A stretch of 64,000 nucleotides of DNA from Ulva prolifera (lineage: Eukaryota > Chlorophyta > Ulvophyceae > Ulvales > Ulvaceae): contig CM041196.1 of NCBI GenBank assembly GCA_023078555.1, positions 9,008,985 through 9,072,984 of the forward strand, written 5' to 3'. Positions 1 through 13,100 of this stretch are shown here, one piece after another. The position numbers were made by a program, and so were the translations under genes. The notes below the pieces were generated by a model. The model was not told where the DNA came from. It was given only the letters and a program-made list of their open reading frames with translations, and searched no databases. Numbering within the stretch: position 1 is the first letter of the stretch; each line of letters opens with the position of its first letter.

Positions 1-29
1 ATATGTTGAGCATTACCTGACTCGGTTTT

Positions 30-186
30 GCTTCACATCAAAAGATCTCTCCCGGTAACATTCCGGGCGGACCATGCATACCACGCGTGCCGCTTGGTGG
101 AGGGCGAATTTATCAGCCATTTCGGTGTGATCGTCGCATATATCGTGTGCAAACATCATTTGAGGTGTATTGCTTGAATCGGTTTC
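30..186 (+). repeat. Representative satellite monomer (157 bp)
   Basis: This is one full unit, taken from GCTTCACATC to the base before the next GCTTCACATC at 187. In order it holds a BglII site (AGATCT), the first hairpin arms CCCGG and CCGGG, the NsiI site ATGCAT, the second inverted repeat around CCACGCG, a GGAGGGCGAATTTATCAGCC block, a GTGATCGTCGCATATATC variant segment, and the GCAAACATCAT segment followed by TTGAGGTGTATTGCTTGAATC. The GTCGC form in this unit is a rare variant of the usual GGTGC and marks a duplication lineage. The phase chosen for the unit start is arbitrary. Confidence 0.95.
51..67. repeat. Monomer hairpin 1 (example copy)
   Basis: CCCGG and CCGGG are perfect inverted arms of 5 bp separated by TAACATT. 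The element recurs once per monomer. In many units the left arm is CCCGC or CCCAG, which removes one base pair, while the right arm CCGGG is almost invariant. Whether it forms in vivo is unknown. Confidence 0.7.
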
Positions 187-237
187 GCTTCACATCAAAA
201 GATTTCTCCCGCTAACATTCCGGGCGCACCATGCATA

Positions 238-254
238 CCACGCGTGCCGCGTGG
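238..254. repeat. Monomer hairpin 2 (example copy), 7-bp stem
   Basis: CCACGCG and CGCGTGG are perfect 7-bp inverted arms around a TGC loop. Other monomers have CGTGTGG (a G-T pair) or CGCTTGG (one mismatch) as the right arm. The divergent AACACGC..GCGTGG types keep a 5-bp CACGC/GCGTG stem with a five-base loop. Some stem pairing is therefore kept in most variant classes. The left arm overlaps the MluI site ACGCGT. Confidence 0.7.
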
Positions 255-3200
255 TGGAGGGCGAATTGATCAGCCCTTGCGCTGTGATCGGTGCATATAT
301 CCAGTGCAAACATCATGTGTTGAGCATTAACTGACTCGGTTTTGCTTCACATCAAAAGATCTCTCCCAGTAACATTCCGGGTTGACCATGCATACCACGC
401 AGGCCGCGTGGTGAAGGGCGAATTTATCAACCATTGCGCTATTATCGGTGCATCTATTCAGTGCAAACATCATTTGTTGGGTATTATTTGACTCAGTTTT
501 GCTTCCCATTAAAACATCTCTCCCGGTAACATTCCGGGCCCACCATGCATAACACGCGGGCTACGTGGTGAAGGGCGAATTTATCAACCATTGCGCTATG
601 ATCGGTGCATCTATTCAGTGCAAACATCATTTGTTGAGTATTACCTGACTCAGTTTTGCTTCCCGTCAAAAGATCTCTCCCGGTAACAGTCCGGGCGGAC
701 CATGCATACCACGCGTGCCGTGTGGTGGAGGGCGAATTTATCAGCCCTTGCGGTGTGATCGGTGCATATATCGTGTGCAAACATCATTTGTGGTGTATTG
801 CTTGAATCGGTTTCGCTTCACATCAAAAGATTTCTCCCGCTAACATTCCGGGCGCACCATGCATACCACGCGTTCCGCGTGGTGGAGGGCGAATTGATAA
901 GCCCTTGCGCTGTGATCGGTGCATATATCCTGTGCAAACATCATATGTTGAGCATTACCTGACTCGGTTTTGCTTCACATCAAAAGATCTCTCCCGGTAA
1001 CATTCCGGGCGGACCATGCATACCACGCGTGCCGCGTGGTGGAGGGCAAATTTATCAGCCCTTGCGCTGTGATTTGTGCATATATCCAGTGCAAACATCA
1101 TTTGTTGTGGATTGCTGGAATTGGTTTTGCTTCACATCAAAAGATCTCTCCCGGTAACATTCCGGGCGGACCATGCATACCACGCGTGCCGCTTGGTGGA
1201 GGGCGAATTTATCAGCCATTTCGGTGTGATCGGTGCATATATCGTGTGCAAACATCATTTGTGGTGTATTGCTTAAATCGGTTTCGCTTCACATCAAAAG
1301 ATCTCTCCCGGTAACATTCCGGGCGGACCATGCATACCACGCGTGCCGCGTGGTGGAGGGCGAATTGATCAGCCCTTGCGCTGTGATCGGTGCATATATC
1401 CTGTGCAAACATCATGTGTTGAGCATTACCTGACTCGGTTTTGCTTCACATCAAAAGATCTCTCCCGGTAACATTCCGGGCGGACCATGCATACCACGCG
1501 TGCCGCTTGGTGGAGGGCGAATTTATCAGCCATTTCGGTGTGATCGGTGCATATATCGTGTGCAAACATCATTTGTGGTGTATTGCTTGAATCGGTTTTG
1601 CTTCACATCAAAAGATCTCTCCCGGTAACATTCCGGGCGGACCATGCATACCACGCGTGCCGCGTGGTGGAGGGCAAATTTATCAGCCCTTGCGCTGTGA
1701 TTTGTGCATATATCCAGTGCAAACATCATTTGTTGTGTATTGCTGGAATTGGTTTTGCTTCACATCAAAAGATCTCTCCCGGTAACATTCCGGGCGGACC
1801 ATGCATACCACGCGTGCCGCTTGGTGGAGGGCGAATTTATCAGCCATTTCGGTGTGATCGGTGCATATATCCTGTGCAAGCATCATATGTTGAGCATTAC
1901 CTGACTCGGTTTTGCTTCACATCAAAAGATCTCTCCCGGTAACATTCCGGGCGGACCATGCATACCACGCGTGCCGCTTGGTGGAGGGCGAATTTATCAG
2001 CCATTTCGGTGTGATCGGTGCATATATCCTGTGCAAACATCATATGTTGAGCATTACCTGACTCGGTTTTGCTTCACATCAAAAGATCTCTCCCGGTAAC
2101 ATTCCGGGCGGACCATGCATACCACGCGTGCCGCTTGGTGGAGGGCGAATTTATCAGCCCTTGCGCTGTGATCGGTGCATATATCGTGTGCAAACATCAT
2201 TTGAGGTGTATTGCTAGAATCGGTTTTGCTTCACATCAAAAGATCTCTCCCGGTAACATTCCGGGCGGACCATGCATACCACGCGTGCCGTGTGGTGGAG
2301 GGCGAATTTAGCAGCCATTTCGGTGTGATCGGTGCATATATCGTGTGCAAACATCATTTGTGGTGTATTGCTTGAATCGGTTTCGCTTCACATCAAAAGA
2401 TTTCTCCCGCTAACATTCCGGGTGGACCATGCATAACACGCAGGCCGCGTGGTGAAGGGCGAATTTATCAACCATTGCGCTATTATCGGTGCATCTATTC
2501 AGTGCAAACATCATTTGTTGGGTATTATTTGACTCAGTTTTGCTTCCCATTAAAACATCTCTCCCGGTAACATTCCGGGCCCACCATGCATAACACGCGG
2601 GCTGCGTGGTGAAGGGCGAATTTATCAACCATTGCGCTATTATCGGTGCATCTATTCAGTGCAAACATCATTTGTTGTGTATTGCTGGAATTGGTTTTGC
2701 TTCACATCAAAAGATCTCTCCCGGTAACATTCCGGGCGGACCATGCATACCACGCGTGCCGTGTGGTGGAGGGCGAATTTATCAGCCCTTGCGGTGAGAT
2801 CGGTGCATATATCGTGTGCAAACATCATTTGTGGTGTATTGCTTGAATCAGTTTCGCTTCACATCAAAAGATTTCTCCCGCTAACATTCCGGGCGCACCA
2901 TGCATACCACGCGTTCCGCGTGGTGGAGGGCGAATTGATCAGCCCTTGCGCTGTGATCGGTGCATATATCCTGTGCAAACATCATATGTTGAGCATTACC
3001 TGACTCGGTTTTGCTTCACATCAAAAGATCTCTCCCGGTAACATTCCGGGCGGACCATGCATACCACGCGTGCCGCTTGTTGGAGGGCGAATTTATCAGC
3101 CATTTCGATGTTATCGGTGCATCTATTCAGTGCAAACATCATTTGTTGAACATTACCTGACTCAGTTTTGCTTCCCGTCAAAAGAACTCTCCCGGTAACA

Positions 3201-3859
3201 TTCCGGGCGGACCATGCATACCACGCGTGCCGCTTGGTGGAGGGCGAATTTATCAGCCATTTCGGTGTGATCGGTGCATATATCGTGTGCAAACATCATT
3301 TGTGGTGTATTGCTTGAATCGGTTTCGCTTCACATCAAAAGATTTCTCCCGCTAACATTCCGGGTGGACCATGCATAACACGCAGGCCGCGTGGTGAAGG
3401 GCGAATTTATCAACCATTGCGCTATTATCGGTGCATCTATTCAGTGCAAACATCATTTGTTGGGTATTATTTGACTCAGTTTTGCTTCCCATTAAAACAT
3501 CTCTCCCGGTAACATTCCGGGCCCACCATGCATAACACGCGGGCTGCGTGGTGAAGGGCGAATTTATCAACCATTGCGCTATTATCGGTGCATCTATTCA
3601 GTGCAAACATCATTTGTTGTGTATTGCTGGAATTGGTTTTGCTTCACATCAAAAGATCTCTCCCGGTAACATTCCGGGCGGACCATGCATACCGCGCGTG
3701 CCGTGTGGTGGAGGGCGAATTTATCAGCCCTTGCGGTGAGATCGGTGCATATATCGTGTGCAAACATCATTTGTGGTGTATTGCTTGAATCAGTTTCGCT
3801 TCACATCAAAAGATTTCTCCCGCTAACATTCCGGGCGCACCATGCATACCACGCGTTCC

Positions 3860-6800
3860 GCGTGGTGGAGGGCGAATTGATCAGCCCTTGCGCTGTGATC
3901 GGTGCATATATCCTGTGCAAACATCATGTGTTGAGCATTAACTGACTCGGTTTTGCTTCACATCAAAAGATCTCTCCCAGTAACATTCCGGGTTGACCAT
4001 GCATACCACGCAGGCCGCGTGGTGAAGGGCGAATTTATCAACCATTGCGCTATTATCGGTGCATCTATTCAGTGCAAACATCATTTGTTGGGTATTATTT
4101 GACTCAGTTTTGCTTCCCATTAAAACATCTCTCCCGGTAACATTCCGGGCCCACCATGCATAACACGCGGGCTACGTGGTGAAGGGCGAATTTATCAACC
4201 ATTGCGCTATGATCGGTGCATCTATTCAGTGCAAACATCATTTGTTGAGTATTACCTGACTCAGTTTTGCTTCCCGTCAAAAGATCTCTCCCGGTAACAG
4301 TCCGGGCGGACCATGCATACCACGCGTGCCGTGTGGTGGAGGGCGAATTTATCAGCCCTTGCGGTGTGATCGGTGCATATATCGTGTGCAAACATCATTT
4401 GTGGTGTATTGCTTGAATCGGTTTCGCTTCACATCAAAAGATTTCTCCCGCTAACATTCCGGGCGCACCATGCATACCACGCGTTCCGCGTGGTGGAGGG
4501 CGAATTGATAAGCCCTTGCGCTGTGATCGGTGCATATATCCTGTGCAAACATCATATGTTGAGCATTACCTGACTCGGTTTTGCTTCACATCAAAAGATC
4601 TCTCCCGGTAACATTCCGGGCGGACCATGCATACCACGCGTGCCGCTTGGTGGAGGGCGAATTTATCAGCCCTTGCGCTGTGATCGGTGCATATATCGTG
4701 TGCAAACATCATTTGAGGTGTATTGCTAGAATCGGTTTTGCTTCACATCAAAAGATCTCTCCCGGTAACATTCCGGGCGGACCATGCATACCACGCGTGC
4801 CGTGTGGTGGAGGGCGAATTTAGCAGCCATTTCGGTGTGATCGGTGCATATATCGTGTGCAAACATCATTTGTGGTGTATTGCTTGAATCGGTTTCGCTT
4901 CACATCAAAAGATTTCTCCCGCTAACATTCCGGGTGGACCATGCATAACACGCAGGCCGCGTGGTGAAGGGCGAATTTATCAACCATTGCGCTATTATCG
5001 GTGCATCTATTCAGTGCAAACATCATTTGTTGGGTATTATTTGACTCAGTTTTGCTTCCCATTAAAACATCTCTCCCGGTAACATTCCGGGCCCACCATG
5101 CATAACACGCGGGCTGCGTGGTGAAGGGCGAATTTATCAACCATTGCGCTATTATCGGTGCATCTATTCAGTGCAAACATCATTTGTTGTGTATTGCTGG
5201 AATTGGTTTTGCTTCACATCAAAAGATCTCTCCCGGTAACATTCCGGGCGGACCATGCATACCGCGCGTGCCGTGTGGTGGAGGGCGAATTTATCAGCCC
5301 TTGCGGTGAGATCGGTGCATATATCGTGTGCAAACATCATTTGTGGTGTATTGCTTGAATCAGTTTCGCTTCACATCAAAAGATTTCTCCCGCTAACATT
5401 CCGGGCGCACCATGCATACCACGCGTTCCGCGTGGTGGAGGGCGAATTGATCAGCCCTTGCGCTGTGATCGGTGCATATATCCTGTGCAAACATCATATG
5501 TTGAGCATTACCTGACTCGGTTTTGCTTCACATCAAAAGATCTCTCCCGGTAACATTCCGGGCGGACCATGCATACCACGCGTGCCGCTTGGTGGAGGGC
5601 GAATTTATCAGCCATTTCGGTGTGATCGTCGCATATATCGTGTGCAAACATCATTTGAGGTGTATTGCTTGAATCGGTTTCGCTTCACATCAAAAGATTT
5701 CTCCCGCTAACATTCCGGGCGCACCATGCATACCACGCGTGCCGCGTGGTGGAGGGCGAATTGATCAGCCCTTGCGCTGTGATCGGTGCATATATCCAGT
5801 GCAAACATCATGTGTTGAGCATTAACTGACTCGGTTTTGCTTCACATCAAAAGATCTCTCCCAGTAACATTCCGGGTTGACCATGCATACCACGCAGGCC
5901 GCGTGGTGAAGGGCGAATTTATCAACCATTGCGCTATTATCGGTGCATCTATTCAGTGCAAACATCATTTGTTGGGTATTATTTGACTCAGTTTTGCTTC
6001 CCATTAAAACATCTCTCCCGGTAACATTCCGGGCCCACCATGCATAACACGCGGGCTACGTGGTGAAGGGCGAATTTATCAACCATTGCGCTATGATCGG
6101 TGCATCTATTCAGTGCAAACATCATTTGTTGAGTATTACCTGACTCAGTTTTGCTTCCCGTCAAAAGATCTCTCCCGGTAACAGTCCGGGCGGACCATGC
6201 ATACCACGCGTGCCGTGTGGTGGAGGGCGAATTTATCAGCCCTTGCGGTGTGATCGGTGCATATATCGTGTGCAAACATCATTTGTGGTGTATTGCTTGA
6301 ATCGGTTTCGCTTCACATCAAAAGATTTCTCCCGCTAACATTCCGGGCGCACCATGCATACCACGCGTTCCGCGTGGTGGAGGGCGAATTGATAAGCCCT
6401 TGCGCTGTGATCGGTGCATATATCCTGTGCAAACATCATATGTTGAGCATTACCTGACTCGGTTTTGCTTCACATCAAAAGATCTCTCCCGGTAACATTC
6501 CGGGCGGACCATGCATACCACGCGTGCCGCGTGGTGGAGGGCAAATTTATCAGCCCTTGCGCTGTGATTTGTGCATATATCCAGTGCAAACATCATTTGT
6601 TGTGGATTGCTGGAATTGGTTTTGCTTCACATCAAAAGATCTCTCCCGGTAACATTCCGGGCGGACCATGCATACCACGCGTGCCGCTTGGTGGAGGGCG
6701 AATTTATCAGCCATTTCGGTGTGATCGGTGCATATATCGTGTGCAAACATCATTTGTGGTGTATTGCTTAAATCGGTTTCGCTTCACATCAAAAGATTTC

Positions 6801-9630
6801 TCCCGCTAACATTCCGGGTGGACCATGCATAACACGCGGGCTACGTGGTGAAGGGCGAATTTTTCAACCATTGCGCTATGATCGGTGCATCTATTCAGTG
6901 CAAACATCATTTGTTGAGTATTACCTGACTCAGTTTTGCTTCCCGTCAAAAGATCTCTCCCGGTAACATTCCGGGCGGACCATGCATACCACGCGTGCCG
7001 CTTGGTGGAGGGCGAATTTATCAGCCATTTCGGTGTGATCGGTGCATATATCGTGTGCAAACATCATTTGAGGTGTATTGCTTGAATCGGTTTCGCTTCA
7101 CATCAAAAGATTTCTCCCGCTAACATTCCGGGCGCACCATGCATACCACGCGTGCCGCGTGGTGGAGGGCGAATTGATCAGCCCTTGCGCTGTGATCGGT
7201 GCATATATCCTGTGCAAACATCATATGTTGAGCATTACCTGACTCGGTTTTGCTTCACATCAAAAGATCTCTCCCGGTAACATTCCGGGCGGACCATGCA
7301 TACCACGCGTGCCGCTTGGTGGAGGGCGAATTTATCAGCCATTTCGGTGTGATCGGTGCATATATCGTGTGCAAACATCATTTGAGGTGTATTGCTTGAA
7401 TCGGTTTCGCTTCACATCAAAAGATTTCTCCCGCTAACATTCCGGGCGCACCATGCATACCACGCGTGCCGCGTGGTGGAGGGCGAATTGATCAGCCCTT
7501 GCGCTGTGATCGGTGCATATATCCTGTGCAAACATCATGTGTTGAGCATTAACTGACTCGGTTTTGCTTCACATCAAAAGATCTCTCCCAGTAACATTCC
7601 GGGTTGACCATGCATACCACGCAGGCCGCGTGGTGAAGGGCGAATTTATCAACCATTGCGCTATTATCGGTGCATCTATTCAGTGCAAACATCATTTGTT
7701 GGGTATTATTTGACTCAGTTTTGCTTCCCATTAAAACATCTCTCCCGGTAACATTCCGGGCCCACCATGCATAACACGCGGGCTACGTGGTGAAGGGCGA
7801 ATTTATCAACCATTGCGCTATGATCGGTGCATCTATTCAGTGCAAACATCATTTGTTGAGTATTACCTGACTCAGTTTTGCTTCCCGTCAAAAGATCTCT
7901 CCCGGTAACAGTCCGGGCGGACCATGCATACCACGCGTGCCGTGTGGTGGAGGGCGAATTTATCAGCCCTTGCGGTGTGATCGGTGCATATATCGTGTGC
8001 AAACATCATTTGTGGTGTATTGCTTGAATCGGTTTCGCTTCACATCAAAAGATTTCTCCCGCTAACATTCCGGGCGCACCATGCATACCACGCGTTCCGC
8101 GTGGTGGAGGGCGAATTGATAAGCCCTTGCGCTGTGATCGGTGCATATATCCTGTGCAAACATCATATGTTGAGCATTACCTGACTCGGTTTTGCTTCAC
8201 ATCAAAAGATCTCTCCCGGTAACATTCCGGGCGGACCATGCATACCACGCGTGCCGCGTGGTGGAGGGCAAATTTATCAGCCCTTGCGCTGTGATTTGTG
8301 CATATATCCAGTGCAAACATCATTTGTTGTGGATTGCTGGAATTGGTTTTGCTTCACATCAAAAGATCTCTCCCGGTAACATTCCGGGCGGACCATGCAT
8401 ACCACGCGTGCCGCTTGGTGGAGGGCGAATTTATCAGCCATTTCGGTGTGATCGGTGCATATATCGTGTGCAAACATCATTTGTGGTGTATTGCTTAAAT
8501 CGGTTTCGCTTCACATCAAAAGATTTCTCCCGCTAACATTCCGGGTGGACCATGCATAACACGCGGGCTACGTGGTGAAGGGCGAATTTTTCAACCATTG
8601 CGCTATGATCGGTGCATCTATTCAGTGCAAACATCATTTGTTGAGTATTACCTGACTCAGTTTTGCTTCCCGTCAAAAGATCTCTCCCGGTAACATTCCG
8701 GGCGGACCATGCATACCACGCGTGCCGCTTGGTGGAGGGCGAATTTATCAGCCATTTCGGTGTGATCGGTGCATATATCGTGTGCAAACATCATTTGAGG
8801 TGTATTGCTTGAATCGGTTTCGCTTCACATCAAAAGATTTCTCCCGCTAACATTCCGGGCGCACCATGCATACCACGCGTGCCGCGTGGTGGAGGGCGAA
8901 TTGATCAGCCCTTGCGCTGTGATCGGTGCATATATCCTGTGCAAACATCATATGTTGAGCATTACCTGACTCGGTTTTGCTTCACATCAAAAGATCTCTC
9001 CCGGTAACATTCCGGGCGGACCATGCATACCACGCGTGCCGCTTGGTGGAGGGCGAATTTATCAGCCATTTCGGTGTGATCAGTGCATATATCGTGTGCA
9101 AACATCATTTGTGGTGTATTGCTTAAATCGGTTTCGCTTCACATCAAAAGATTTATCCCGCTAACATTCCGGGTGGACCATGCATAACACGCGGGCTACG
9201 TGGTGAAGGGCGAATTTATCAACCATTGCGCTATGATCGGTGCATCTATTCAGTGCAAACATCATTTGTTGAGTATTACCTGACTCAGTTTTGCTTCCCG
9301 TCAAAAGATCTCTCCCGGTAACATTCCGGGCGGACCATGCATACCACGCGTGCCGCTTGGTGGAGGGCGAATTTATCAGCCCTTGCGCTGTGATCGGTGC
9401 ATATATCGTGTGCAAACATCATTTGAGGTGTATTGCTAGAATCGGTTTTGCTTCACATCAAAAGATCTCTCCCGGTAACATTCCGGGCGGACCATGCATA
9501 CCACGCGTGCCGTGTGGTGGAGGGCGAATTTAGCAGCCATTTCGGTGTGATCGGTGCATATATCGTGTGCAAACATCATTTGTGGTGTATTGCTTGAATC
9601 GGTTTCGCTTCACATCAAAAGATTTCTCCC
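3860..9630 (+). repeat. Long duplicated segment, copy 1 (offset 95 monomers)
   Basis: The order of monomer variants here recurs at 18775-24545, 14915 bp away, which is exactly 95 x 157. Variant-specific landmarks agree throughout: the CCCAGTAAC/GGGTTGACC unit near 3975, the ATACCGCGCG variant near 5261, the GATCGTCGCAT variant at 5626 and the GATTTATCCCG variant near 9149 all reappear at the same offset. Only sparse single-base differences were noticed, for example TATTACCTGAC near 6920 against TATTACCCGAC near 21835. Boundaries were placed by eye where variants stop agreeing. Confidence 0.85.
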
Positions 9631-10118
9631 GGTAACATTCCGGGCGGACCATGCATACCACGCGTGCCGTGTGGTGGAGGGCGAATTTAGCAGCCATTTC
9701 GGTGTGATCGGTGCATATATCGTGTGCAAACATCATTTGTGGTGTATTGCTTGAATCGGTTTCGCTTCACATCAAAAGATTTCTCCCGCTAACATTCCGG
9801 GTGGACCATGCATAACACGCAGGCCGCGTGGTGAAGGGCGAATTTATCAACCATTGCGCTATTATCGGTGCATCTATTCAGTGCAAACATCATTTGTTGG
9901 GTATTATTTGACTCAGTTTTGCTTCCCATTAAAACATCTCTCCCGGTAACATTCCGGGCCCACCATGCATAACACGCGGGCTGCGTGGTGAAGGGCGAAT
10001 TTATCAACCATTGCGCTATTATCGGTGCATCTATTCAGTGCAAACATCATTTGTTGGGTATTATTTGACTCAGTTTTGCTTCCCATTAAAACATCTCTCC
10101 CGGTAACATTCCGGGCGG

Positions 10119-13100
10119 ACCATGCATAACACGCGGGCTACGTGGTGAAGGGCGAATTTATCAACCATTGCGCTATGATCGGTGCATCTATTCAGTGCAA
10201 ACATCATTTGTTGAGTATTACCTGACTCAGTTTTGCTTCCCGTCAAAAGATCTCTCCCGGTAACAGTCCGGGCGGACCATGCATACCACGCGTGCCGTGT
10301 GGTGGAGGGCGAATTTATCAGCCCTTGCGGTGTGATCGGTGCATATATCGTGTGCAAACATCATTTGTGGTGTATTGCTTGAATCGGTTTCGCTTCACAT
10401 CAAAAGATTTCTCCCGCTAACATTCCGGGCGCACCATGCATACCACGCGTTCCGCGTGGTGGAGGGCGAATTGATAAGCCCTTGCGCTGTGATCGGTGCA
10501 TATATCCTGTGCAAACATCATATGTTGAGCATTACCTGACTCGGTTTTGCTTCACATCAAAAGATCTCTCCCGGTAACATTCCGGGCGGACCATGCATAC
10601 CACGCGTGCCGCGTGGTGGAGGGCAAATTTATCAGCCCTTGCGCTGTGATTTGTGCATATATCCAGTGCAAACATCATTTGTTGTGGATTGCTGGAATTG
10701 GTTTTGCTTCACATCAAAAGATCTCTCCCGGTAACATTCCGGGCGGACCATGCATACCACGCGTGCCGCTTGGTGGAGGGCGAATTTATCAGCCATTTCG
10801 GTGTGATCGGTGCATATATCGTGTGCAAACATCATTTGTGGTGTATTGCTTAAATCGGTTTCGCTTCACATCAAAAGATTTCTCCCGCTAACATTCCGGG
10901 TGGACCATGCATAACACGCGGGCTACGTGGTGAAGGGCGAATTTTTCAACCATTGCGCTATGATCGGTGCATCTATTCAGTGCAAACATCATTTGTTGAG
11001 TATTACCCGACTCAGTTTTGCTTCCCGTCAAAAGATCTCTCCCGGTAACATTCCGGGCGGACCATGCATACCACGCGTGCCGCTTGGTGGAGGGCGAATT
11101 TATCAGCCATTTCGGTGTGATCGGTGCATATATCGTGTGCAAACATCATTTGAGGTGTATTGCTTGAATCGGTTTCGCTTCACATCAAAAGATTTCTCCC
11201 GCTAACATTCCGGGCGCACCATGCATACCACGCGTGCCGCGTGGTGGAGGGCGAATTGATCAGCCCTTGCGCTGTGATCGGTGCATATATCCTGTGCAAA
11301 CATCATATGTTGAGCATTACCTGACTCGGTTTTGCTTCACATCAAAAGATCTCTCCCGGTAACATTCCGGGCGGACCATGCATACCACGCGTGCCGCTTG
11401 GTGGAGGGCGAATTTATCAGCCATTTCGGTGTGATCGGTGCATATATCGTGTGCAAACATCATTTGAGGTGTATTGCTTGAATCGGTTTCGCTTCACATC
11501 AAAAGATTTCTCCCGCTAACATTCCGGGCGCACCATGCATACCACGCGTGCCGCGTGGTGGAGGGCGAATTGATCAGCCCTTGCGCTGTGATCGGTGCAT
11601 ATATCCTGTGCAAACATCATGTGTTGAGCATTAACTGACTCGGTTTTGCTTCACATCAAAAGATCTCTCCCAGTAACATTCCGGGTTGACCATGCATACC
11701 ACGCAGGCCGCGTGGTGAAGGGCGAATTTATCAACCATTGCGCTATTATCGGTGCATCTATTCAGTGCAAACATCATTTGTTGGGTATTATTTGACTCAG
11801 TTTTGCTTCCCATTAAAACATCTCTCCCGGTAACATTCCGGGCCCACCATGCATAACACGCGGGCTACGTGGTGAAGGGCGAATTTATCAACCATTGCGC
11901 TATGATCGGTGCATCTATTCAGTGCAAACATCATTTGTTGAGTATTACCTGACTCAGTTTTGCTTCCCGTCAAAAGATCTCTCCCGGTAACAGTCCGGGC
12001 GGACCATGCATACCACGCGTGCCGTGTGGTGGAGGGCGAATTTATCAGCCCTTGCGGTGTGATCGGTGCATATATCGTGTGCAAACATCATTTGTGGTGT
12101 ATTGCTTGAATCGGTTTCGCTTCACATCAAAAGATTTCTCCCGCTAACATTCCGGGCGCACCATGCATACCACGCGTTCCGCGTGGTGGAGGGCGAATTG
12201 ATAAGCCCTTGCGCTGTGATCGGTGCATATATCCTGTGCAAACATCATATGTTGAGCATTACCTGACTCGGTTTTGCTTCACATCAAAAGATCTCTCCCG
12301 GTAACATTCCGGGCGGACCATGCATACCACGCGTGCCGCGTGGTGGAGGGCAAATTTATCAGCCCTTGCGCTGTGATTTGTGCATATATCCAGTGCAAAC
12401 ATCATTTGTTGTGGATTGCTGGAATTGGTTTTGCTTCACATCAAAAGATCTCTCCCGGTAACATTCCGGGCGGACCATGCATACCACGCGTGCCGCTTGG
12501 TGGAGGGCGAATTTATCAGCCATTTCGGTGTGATCGGTGCATATATCGTGTGCAAACATCATTTGTGGTGTATTGCTTAAATCGGTTTCGCTTCACATCA
12601 AAAGATTTCTCCCGCTAACATTCCGGGTGGACCATGCATAACACGCGGGCTACGTGGTGAAGGGCGAATTTTTCAACCATTGCGCTATGATCGGTGCATC
12701 TATTCAGTGCAAACATCATTTGTTGAGTATTACCTGACTCAGTTTTGCTTCCCGTCAAAAGATCTCTCCCGGTAACATTCCGGGCGGACCATGCATACCA
12801 CGCGTGCCGCTTGGTGGAGGGCGAATTTATCAGCCATTTCGGTGTGATCGGTGCATATATCGTGTGCAAACATCATTTGAGGTGTATTGCTTGAATCGGT
12901 TTCGCTTCACATCAAAAGATTTCTCCCGCTAACATTCCGGGCGCACCATGCATACCACGCGTGCCGCGTGGTGGAGGGCGAATTGATCAGCCCTTGCGCT
13001 GTGATCGGTGCATATATCCTGTGCAAACATCATATGTTGAGCATTACCTGACTCGGTTTTGCTTCACATCAAAAGATCTCTCCCGGTAACATTCCGGGCG

